From contig JAGBSR010000079.1 in the NCBI GenBank assembly GCA_017631745.1, positions 1 to 10,005 of the forward strand: a DNA stretch of 10,005 nt, written 5' to 3'. The notes beneath the pieces are model-generated. The model did no database searches. It was given only the letters and a program-made list of their open reading frames with translations, and had not been told where the DNA came from. A program made the translations under genes and the position numbers. Below, piece after piece: positions 1 to 4,817 of this stretch; position 1 is the first letter of the stretch; each line of letters opens with the position of its first letter. The DNA comes from Clostridia bacterium. Its GTDB lineage: Bacteria; Bacillota; Clostridia; Oscillospirales; Acutalibacteraceae.

Positions 1-142
1 CAGAGCAGAGGTTGTATCTTTCGACAATCTTATGGAGCTTGGCTCACTTGCAGCAGCTAAAGAAAAAGGTCTTGTTAAGAGTGAAGGCAAGGAATATGTG
101 ATGAAAGACGGAGATATTGTACACTTCCTGTTTAATGTGTAA
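1..142 (+). CDS. ychF: YchF/EngD family P-loop ATPase, C-terminal end (partial)
   Basis: This is the last 46 codons of a gene that begins before the window; the frame starts at base 2 and ends with TAA at 140-142. The peptide begins RAEVVSFDNL and ends with GDIVHFLFNV. This is the characteristic end of the YchF (Obg-like ATPase) TGS domain, in which a segment resembling EGKxYVVxDGDVxxFxFNV closes the protein. YchF is a widely conserved cytoplasmic P-loop nucleotidase that prefers ATP, associates with ribosomes and affects stress responses. The nucleotide-binding part lies outside the window and cannot be assessed. A strong terminator 74 bases downstream suggests that transcription ends here. 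Identification rests on this C-terminal signature only, but the signature is distinctive. Confidence 0.88.
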   Translation, partial: RAEVVSFDNLMELGSLAAAKEKGLVKSEGKEYVMKDGDIVHFLFNV

Positions 143-148
143 ACAACT

Positions 149-201
149 AAAGTTTTGTCAAACTTTTACAAAAGTTTGCAGGGTGCGGGGCGGAGCCCTG
201 C
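149..201 (+). repeat. Structured 3'-flank repeat, copy 1 (double hairpin after ychF)
   Basis: Seven bases after the ychF stop, a 30-base element (149-178) begins AAAGTTTTG and contains a near-perfect palindrome. Arms CAAACTTTT (159-167) and AAAAGTTTG (170-178) flank a two-base loop. It runs straight into a second hairpin, GCAGGGT (178-184) with GCCCTGC (195-201), enclosing a G-rich loop. A diverged inverted copy of the first part lies at 724-755. Elements of this look recur in clostridial intergenic regions (general recollection). The function is unknown. It lacks a T-tract, so it is not itself a classical terminator. Confidence 0.7.
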
Positions 202-215
202 GACAAATAAAAATT

Positions 216-246
216 AACCGAGTTGATTTATATCAGCTCGGTTTTT
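216..246 (+). terminator. Rho-independent terminator of ychF
   Basis: A 12-base-pair stem is formed by AACCGAGTTGAT (216-227) and ATCAGCTCGGTT (232-243), with one G-T wobble and a four-base loop. A run of T to 246 follows directly. This is a textbook intrinsic terminator in the plus orientation, matching the end of ychF upstream. The structured repeat at 149-201 would be carried in the transcript's 3' end. Confidence 0.9.
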
Positions 247-337
247 GTTATAATATGACAAAGTCAAGGTGTGCAGATTAATTTTTACCCTCCTTTCGCT
301 TTTTGGCTTTGAGAACTCATCCACCCCAAGCGGTTCC

Positions 338-408
338 CCTTCTCTTTCAGAGAAGGCTTAACCTCTCCTGAAAGGAGAGGCAAACCCATCCGTCACGGCA
401 AAACCGTG
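338..408. repeat. Cluster of three short hairpins in gene-free DNA
   Basis: Three perfect inverted repeats stand side by side. The first is CCTTCTCT (338-345) with AGAGAAGG (349-356). The second is CCTCTCCT (362-369) with AGGAGAGG (373-380). The third is CACGG (394-398) with CCGTG (404-408). Loops are three to five bases and none is followed by a T-tract. This resembles the dispersed pyrimidine/purine hairpin repeats often seen between genes of gut Clostridia. No open reading frame with a ribosome binding site covers it. Confidence 0.65.
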
Positions 409-456
409 TCACCTTTCCTTGCAGGGGAATGCTATTTTCTCAGACTATCCCTACTG

Positions 457-525
457 TGTAGCGTAGCACCGTGGTCTACTTGTATAAATCAAACTTTGCT
501 TGGTAGGCGATGCGCCTGCGCTACA
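457..525. repeat. Long-armed inverted repeat
   Basis: The arm TGTAGCGTAG (457-466) pairs with CTGCGCTACA (516-525) through ten positions, one of them a T-G wobble, enclosing about 50 bases. It lies in the gene-free stretch between ychF and spoVT and overlaps a reading frame judged spurious. It could be a dispersed, non-autonomous palindromic element. No transposase or target duplication is visible. Confidence 0.5.
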
Positions 526-553
526 ACCAACTCGGCGGAATAAAGCTAAAAGA

Positions 554-660
554 GACGCGAGCTTTTCCCGCGTCCCATTAAAAATTTTTTTGTGGCAGGG
601 CTTCGCCCTCTTCCTCTTGCGGTTCCCAAAATTTATTACGGCTATTCGCCTATAAATTTT
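554..660. repeat. Further hairpins in the ychF-spoVT gap
   Basis: Three inverted repeats are visible. GACGCG (554-559) pairs with CGCGTC (569-574). GGGC (598-601) pairs with GCCC (605-608). The third is a larger palindrome with outer arms AAAATTTAT (628-636) and ATAAATTTT (652-660) and inner GGC/GCC arms. Read on the minus strand, the 554-574 hairpin is followed by TCTTTT, so it could act as a weak distal terminator for spoVT. The rest has no assigned function. With the flanking elements, this leaves bases 143-765 without any supported gene. Confidence 0.5.
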
Positions 661-723
661 GACCGCTGCGCCATCCTCGCCTCGCTTCATCCGCCACCGG
701 CGGCGCTTCTACGATGATGCCCC

Positions 724-755
724 ACAAGCTTTTGTAAAAGCTTGACCAAAACTTT
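724..755 (-). repeat. Structured 3'-flank repeat, copy 2 (after spoVT)
   Basis: On the minus strand this reads AAAGTTTTGG, then a palindrome with arms CAAGCTTTT and AAAAGCTTG (plus-strand 725-744) around a two-base loop. It matches copy 1 at 149-178 except for one inserted base and one change in each arm. The two arm changes compensate each other (A-T becomes G-C), so the stem is kept. It begins ten bases after the spoVT stop, in the same orientation relative to its gene as copy 1 has to ychF. Confidence 0.7.
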
Positions 756-765
756 ACTGCTTCTT

Positions 766-1305
766 TTACTCTTCCATCTGCTTGCCTAAAAAGCCTGCTG
801 CTACCTGAGTCAGCTTCACATCTGTCTGCGTCGGCAGGGTACTCTTATCACCGCTCAGAAGCACCACAGCACCCATAACATCTCCGCCACCGATAATGGG
901 CGTCATAACACTGACCGACTTGGGGTTGTCTTCAGATACAATAAGACTGTCTTTATCCTGACCTGCAACATAGGTATTTCTTCTTTCCATATAGCTCTCA
1001 AGAAGTGGTGAAATGCGCTTGCCCATAAGCTCTTTTTTCGGCAAACCCGCAACAGCTATCACATGGTCTCTGTCGCAGATAACCACAGGCATCCCCGTCG
1101 TTCTGCCAAGCACATCAACATACTGCTTGGTATAAGGCCCCAGCTCACCGATTGGCGAATATTTTTTGAAGATAACCTCACCGTCAGAGTCGGTGTAAAT
1201 CTCAAGGGGATCGCCCTCGCGTATTCTCATAGTTCGTCTTATTTCTTTTGGTATAACAACACGCCCGAGATCATCGATTCGGCGTACTATTCCCGTTGCT
1301 TTCAT
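766..1305 (-). CDS. spoVT: Stage V sporulation protein T (AbrB-type DNA-binding regulator)
   Basis: This 179-residue protein begins MKATGIVRRIDDLGRVVIPK, essentially the same N-terminus as Bacillus subtilis SpoVT (178 residues). Residues 1-50 form the swapped-hairpin AbrB/MazE-like DNA-binding domain, with IPKEIRRTMRIREGDPLEI as its core. Residues from about 56 to 179 match the GAF-like C-terminal domain and end in AAGFLGKQMEE, also SpoVT-like. In Bacillus, SpoVT is a forespore regulator made under sigma-G that tunes other sigma-G genes and spore germination. The start is fixed by an AAGGGAGAG ribosome binding site (plus-strand 1316-1324) about ten bases upstream of the ATG. It appears monocistronic, with a possible sigma-G-like promoter at 1368-1396 and a terminator separating it from the upstream transporter. 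It is complete and intact, and implies a spore-forming host. Confidence 0.95.
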   Translation of the reverse strand: MKATGIVRRIDDLGRVVIPKEIRRTMRIREGDPLEIYTDSDGEVIFKKYSPIGELGPYTKQYVDVLGRTTGMPVVICDRDHVIAVAGLPKKELMGKRISPLLESYMERRNTYVAGQDKDSLIVSEDNPKSVSVMTPIIGGGDVMGAVVLLSGDKSTLPTQTDVKLTQVAAGFLGKQMEE

Positions 1306-1367
1306 AATTTTCTTTCTCTCCCTTTAAAATACAATTGTGATGTTAGTGTTTGTAAGAAAAGGGGATT

Positions 1368-1396
1368 TATACTGTTTGAATTCACTTTTAATATGC
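1368..1396 (-). promoter_or_regulatory. Possible sigma-G-like promoter of spoVT
   Basis: On the minus strand, GCATA (plus-strand 1392-1396) is separated by 17 bases from CAGTATA (1368-1374). The sigma-G consensus from Bacillus is roughly GHATR at -35 and CATnHTA at -10 with an 18-base spacer. The -35 matches, the -10 has one mismatch and the spacer is one base short. No good sigma-A pair was seen in the same interval. Sigma-G control fits what is known for spoVT, but the call is tentative. Confidence 0.4.
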
Positions 1397-1405
1397 TAAA
1401 AGCAA

Positions 1406-1439
1406 AAATGTGAGCACAGTCCAAACTGTACTCACATTT
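1406..1439 (-). terminator. Intrinsic terminator of the MFS transporter gene
   Basis: Outer arms AAATGTGAG (1406-1414) and CTCACATTT (1431-1439) and inner arms ACAGT (1416-1420) and ACTGT (1425-1429) make a long hairpin with a four-base loop and one internal mismatch. On the minus strand it is followed by a T-rich tract. It lies 18 bases after the transporter stop codon and just upstream of the putative spoVT promoter, so it insulates spoVT. Confidence 0.8.
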
Positions 1440-1456
1440 AATTTTGTATTAAACTT

Positions 1457-2686
1457 TTAATCTTTAGGATTCTTAATTGTAAAGTTAAGTCCGAGAGCAA
1501 CCACAGCAAGTGCAAGAAGCATAATAAATGGTGCTGTATAACCGCCTGTGGAAATAAACAGGCTGTTGCTTCCTGCAGCGATGAATGCTGCAACAATAAG
1601 GTTGAAGTTGGTGATGCTGTAGTTTACAGGGAAATACTTCAGACCAAAGAATGATGATGAAAATGCAGATGATATCGTAGGACATGAGCCGTATGTAATG
1701 CCCGTAAGGCAAAGACCAACAACACAAAGAATGAGCGAATTATTCATAACCGCAATAAGAGTGATGCCTGCAGCGGCAATTGTGAGAACATTTGAAGCGA
1801 TCATTGTTGCGCGTCTGCCTAAAATATCATAAACTGCACCTGTGATAATACGGCCAAGACCGTTGCATACTGCAAGTACACCGACAAGAGTTGTAGCAAG
1901 AGCCGGAGTAGCATCAACGGAAAGAGCAAGATCCTTCGCAAAGCTGATTACGGAGTTGCCTACAGCGGTAATAAATGCGAGGCACACGAAGGCGCACCAG
2001 AAGGTGACACTTCGGAGCATTTCTTTTGTGGTGTAGTCTTTGGTTATAACAGCATCTTTTTTTGCTGTACCCTTGACCTTTGCAGCAGGGAAAACAGTAT
2101 CTGCCTCAGGTCTGCGAAGTACAAGACCCGCAATAATAAGCACAACAGCAATAATAACACCGAGAAGCATAAAGGTTTTACTCCAGCCCAAAGCAGGCAT
2201 AGCATAAAACTTTTCAATACTGCTGCCCAGAAGAAGAGTACTCAGACCGAAGCCCATCATAAGACAGCCTGAGCAGAAGCCTTTTCTGTCGGGAAACCAT
2301 GCACTCACAGTTGAAACTACCACATTGTATGATATACCGATGCCTGTTCCTGCAAGAAAAGCATATGCAACATACAAAAGCCAGAGCTTATCAGCCGTTA
2401 AAAGTCCTGTGAGTCCGAAACCTGCGCCAACCAATACACCTGAAATCACAAGTGTGATTTTCGGTCCGATTTTTTTGCAGATGAGACTGCCTGCAAATGC
2501 ACCGAGACAGAAGAAGCACATTGTCATTGTGAAGTTGAGAGCCAAGGATGAATCGCTCCAACCGAAAACATCCTTAAAAGGCGCTTTTAATATTGACCAG
2601 GCATAAAGCACGCCCGAAAAAAGCATAGCGAGTACGCCTACAATAAGATAAAGGTTGCGTTTCTTCTGAATTGTTTTCGTTTCCAT
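1457..2686 (-). CDS. MFS transporter, oxalate/formate antiporter (OFA) type
   Basis: This 409-residue integral membrane protein has about 12 predicted hydrophobic segments, the usual length and plan for the major facilitator superfamily. The first segment contains GVLYAWSILKAPF, and residues 130-138 (WFPDRKGFC) match the signature loop of the OFA family, whose founder is the oxalate:formate exchanger OxlT. A hydrophilic loop at about 191-222 separates the two halves. R279, in NGLGRIITGAVYDILGRR, sits where OxlT has its TM8 substrate-binding arginine. The TM11 lysine of OxlT appears to be replaced: the aligned region after NYS carries ITNFNLIV. Oxalate is therefore unlikely to be the substrate; another small carboxylate is possible, but the substrate is unknown. 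An AAGGAG site (2694-2699) sets the start. Transcription is likely from the strong promoter at 2725-2753 and ends at 1406-1439. Confidence 0.88.
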   Translation of the reverse strand: METKTIQKKRNLYLIVGVLAMLFSGVLYAWSILKAPFKDVFGWSDSSLALNFTMTMCFFCLGAFAGSLICKKIGPKITLVISGVLVGAGFGLTGLLTADKLWLLYVAYAFLAGTGIGISYNVVVSTVSAWFPDRKGFCSGCLMMGFGLSTLLLGSSIEKFYAMPALGWSKTFMLLGVIIAVVLIIAGLVLRRPEADTVFPAAKVKGTAKKDAVITKDYTTKEMLRSVTFWCAFVCLAFITAVGNSVISFAKDLALSVDATPALATTLVGVLAVCNGLGRIITGAVYDILGRRATMIASNVLTIAAAGITLIAVMNNSLILCVVGLCLTGITYGSCPTISSAFSSSFFGLKYFPVNYSITNFNLIVAAFIAAGSNSLFISTGGYTAPFIMLLALAVVALGLNFTIKNPKD

Positions 2687-2724
2687 AATAATTCTCCTTG
2701 GGTTTACATTTAACTATGCTGACT

Positions 2725-2753
2725 ACTATATCACAATTCATCCTTTGTGTCAA
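2725..2753 (-). promoter_or_regulatory. Sigma-A promoter of the MFS transporter gene
   Basis: On the minus strand a perfect -35 TTGACA (plus-strand 2748-2753) and a -10 TATAGT (2725-2730) are separated by exactly 17 bases. The predicted start site lies about 30 bases before the transporter's ATG. This is a strong vegetative promoter. It is divergent from the phosphohexomutase promoter at 2869-2897, with about 115 bases between them. Confidence 0.85.
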
Positions 2754-2868
2754 CACTTTAAAGCGACAAATTATTCGATAATTGTTTTTATTTTCTTTGT
2801 TGGGCTGTTCATTGTGCTTTTTGCTGAAAAAAGTCGTAAAGTTATAGTTAAAAATTCCACTTAATATA

Positions 2869-2897
2869 TTGTTTACAAAATCAGCTTGTGATATAAT
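2869..2897 (+). promoter_or_regulatory. Promoter of the phosphohexomutase-Nfu-mannosidase operon
   Basis: A perfect -10 TATAAT (2892-2897) is preceded by TGA, making an extended -10 (TGnTATAAT). The best -35 at 17 bases is TTGTTT (2869-2874), which keeps only the TTG. A TTTACA lies three bases further on but would be spaced too closely. Extended -10 promoters tolerate a weak -35. The start site would be about 25-30 bases before the ATG at 2933. Confidence 0.7.
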
Positions 2898-2932
2898 ATA
2901 TACTGAATTACTCTTCGAAAGGATGAAGAACG

Positions 2933-4555
2933 ATGAACTACAAAGAAAAATATCAGCAGTGGCTCGGTTTTGACGAGGACACCAAGGCAGAGCTTGAGGC
3001 TATCACTGATGAAAAAGAAATAGAAGACAGATTCTATAAGGACCTTGCTTTCGGCACAGGCGGACTTCGCGGTATTATGGGCGCAGGCTCAAACCGTATG
3101 AACAAATACACTGTCGGCAAGGCTACCTACGGTCTTTCAAAATATATCAAAGCTAAAAATGACGGTGAGCTCAGCGTTGTGCTCGCTTACGATTCAAGAA
3201 ACAACTCCGCTTATTTTGCAAAGGTTGCTGCAGACATCTTCTCAGGTCAGGGCTTCAAGGTTTACCTCTTCGAGTTCCTTGTACCCGTACCTGTGCTTTC
3301 ATTTGCTACATCATACCTCGGCTGTACGGCAGGCGTAATGCTTACCGCTTCTCACAACCCCAAGGAGTACAACGGCTATAAGGTTTATGACAGTAAGGGC
3401 TGTCAGTTCTGCACAGAAGATGCAAAGGGTGCTATTGAGTGCATCAATGCTATTGAAGACTACACATCAATTCCTTTTGAGGGCAAAGCAGAAAATATCA
3501 CAATGGTTGGTGAGGATGTGCTTTCAGCATTCCTTGACAAGGTTAAGGCACAGAGCCTTTACGAAGAGCCCTCAGAGCTCAAAATCGTTTATACTCCCCT
3601 TCACGGCACAGGCAACGTCCCCGTAAGAAGAATGCTCGAGGGTATGAATGTTACAGTGGTTAAAGAGCAGGAAATGCCCGACGGAAACTTCTCAACCGTA
3701 AGAAGTCCAAACCCCGAAGAAAAGGATGCTCTTACCATCGCAATCGAAAAGGCTAAAGAAATTGATGCTGACCTTGTGCTCGGCACTGACCCCGACTGCG
3801 ACAGAGTTGGTATTGCAGTTAAGAGCGGTGACGAATATGTGCTCTTCACAGGTAATCAGACAGGTGCACTTCTCGTTAAATTCGTTCTCGAGATGAAGAA
3901 AGCTTCTCTCACATCAAAGAGCACTCTCGTTAAGACTATCGTAACCTCCGAGCTCGGTGCAGATATCGGCAGAAGCTACGGTCTTCAGTGTGAAGAAACT
4001 CTCACAGGCTTCAAGTATATCGGTGACAAAATCAATAAATATGAAGCAAGCGGCGAACAGGAATTCATTATCGGCTATGAAGAGTCCTACGGCTATCTCG
4101 TCGGCACTCACGCAAGAGATAAGGATGCTGTTGTTTCTTCAATGCTCATTTGCCAGATGGCTGCATACTATCATAATCAGGGCAAGACACTCGTAGATGC
4201 TCTTGAAGATATCTATGCTGAATACGGCTATTACCTGGACCACCTTGATTCATTCGTACTCAAGGGTAAAGACGGTGCAGAAAAGATTGCCGAGCTTATG
4301 GTTTACTTCAGAGATAAGGGTCTTGACCTCTTTGACGGTCTTAAAGAAGTTATCGACTACAGTAAGGGTATAGCAGACCTGCCTAAAGAAAACGTGCTCA
4401 GATTCATCTGGGAAAACGGCTCATGGATGGCTGTAAGGCCCTCAGGTACTGAGCCCAAGATTAAGGTTTATTACAGTATTCAGGCTGAAACAAGAGAGCT
4501 GGCTAAGGCTAAACTCGCAGAATATAAGAATACTATCGACAATATTATTAAATAA
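2933..4555 (+). CDS. Alpha-D-phosphohexomutase (phosphoglucomutase/phosphomannomutase)
   Basis: This 540-residue cytoplasmic enzyme of the alpha-D-phosphohexomutase superfamily moves phosphate between C6 and C1 of glucose or mannose through a phosphoserine and Mg2+. All four active-site signatures are intact. They are the phosphoserine loop TASHNP (138-143, S140), the metal loop DPDCDR (286-291), the sugar-binding loop GYEESYGY (381-388) and the phosphate-binding loop RPSGTEPK (502-509). The N-terminal FGTGGLRGIMG (40-50) is typical of the PgcA-like group of Firmicutes, whose Bacillus member is longer (about 580 residues). Glucose and mannose specificity cannot be told apart from sequence alone; the alpha-mannosidase in the same cluster is consistent with mannose metabolism but does not prove it. 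The ATG follows AAAGGATG (2918-2925). The next gene begins ten bases after the stop. Confidence 0.93.
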   Translation: MNYKEKYQQWLGFDEDTKAELEAITDEKEIEDRFYKDLAFGTGGLRGIMGAGSNRMNKYTVGKATYGLSKYIKAKNDGELSVVLAYDSRNNSAYFAKVAADIFSGQGFKVYLFEFLVPVPVLSFATSYLGCTAGVMLTASHNPKEYNGYKVYDSKGCQFCTEDAKGAIECINAIEDYTSIPFEGKAENITMVGEDVLSAFLDKVKAQSLYEEPSELKIVYTPLHGTGNVPVRRMLEGMNVTVVKEQEMPDGNFSTVRSPNPEEKDALTIAIEKAKEIDADLVLGTDPDCDRVGIAVKSGDEYVLFTGNQTGALLVKFVLEMKKASLTSKSTLVKTIVTSELGADIGRSYGLQCEETLTGFKYIGDKINKYEASGEQEFIIGYEESYGYLVGTHARDKDAVVSSMLICQMAAYYHNQGKTLVDALEDIYAEYGYYLDHLDSFVLKGKDGAEKIAELMVYFRDKGLDLFDGLKEVIDYSKGIADLPKENVLRFIWENGSWMAVRPSGTEPKIKVYYSIQAETRELAKAKLAEYKNTIDNIIK

Positions 4556-4565
4556 GAGGTCTGTT

Positions 4566-4805
4566 ATGACAGTACAGAATTACGTTGAAAATATACTCCA
4601 ACCCAAGCTTCAGGGCGACGGCGGTTGGGTTGAATACGTCGGTCTTGAGGGTGAGATTCTCACCCTCATTTTCCGTGGTGAATGTTCAAAATGTCTGATT
4701 CTCCACCGCTGTACTCAGTGGATTGAAGAACAGATTAAGCTCGATTTAAAAAAGACGGTCAAGGTCAATGCTATACGCAAAAAGCCTTACTTTCAGGATG
4801 TATAA
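4566..4805 (+). CDS. Small NifU C-terminal-domain (Nfu-type) protein
   Basis: This 79-residue protein resembles a stand-alone NifU C-terminal domain, the Fe-S cluster scaffold or carrier fold. ILQPKLQGDGGWVEYV (10-25) matches the family's LxPxLxxDGGxVE opening, and GECSKC (38-43) supplies the CxxC that holds a shared [4Fe-4S] cluster in Nfu homodimers. Unlike the common CSGCP form, a leucine follows the second cysteine. A third cysteine (C49) and WIEEQI come next, and the C-terminus KKPYFQDV is unusual. No N-terminal NifU or A-type domain is present. It sits ten bases after the phosphohexomutase and twelve before the mannosidase, so it is probably co-transcribed with both, although neither enzyme is known to need Fe-S. 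The ATG is preceded by GAGG (4556-4559). Family membership is fairly sure; activity is not established. Confidence 0.75.
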   Translation: MTVQNYVENILQPKLQGDGGWVEYVGLEGEILTLIFRGECSKCLILHRCTQWIEEQIKLDLKKTVKVNAIRKKPYFQDV

Positions 4806-4810
4806 GGAGG
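4803..4810 (+). promoter_or_regulatory. Strong ribosome binding site overlapping the nfu-like stop codon
   Basis: TAAGGAGG spans 4803-4810. Its TAA is the stop of the Nfu-like gene, and AAGGAGG is a full Shine-Dalgarno sequence seven bases before the mannosidase ATG at 4818. The overlap supports translational linkage of the two genes and fixes the mannosidase start. Confidence 0.85.
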
Positions 4811-4817
4811 GATCGTT

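Noticed and set aside
338..408. CRISPR-like array
   Set aside because: The hairpins differ from one another, spacing is irregular and short, and there are no direct repeats with unique spacers or cas genes.
451..690. Minus-strand reading frame of 79 codons between ychF and spoVT
   Set aside because: It runs through several inverted repeats, has no properly spaced ribosome binding site (only GGTGGCGG directly abutting the ATG), and its basic, low-information protein resembles translated intergenic repeat DNA.
149..755. Complete transposable element bounded by the two inverted repeats
   Set aside because: There is no transposase, no obvious target-site duplication, and the ychF terminator at 216-246 lies inside the interval, so the repeats are better read as separate 3'-flank elements. 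The possibility is kept only as a hypothesis.
2574..2756. Minus-strand 60-codon frame upstream of and overlapping the transporter start
   Set aside because: It covers the transporter's sigma-A promoter and ribosome binding site in another frame and resembles no protein.
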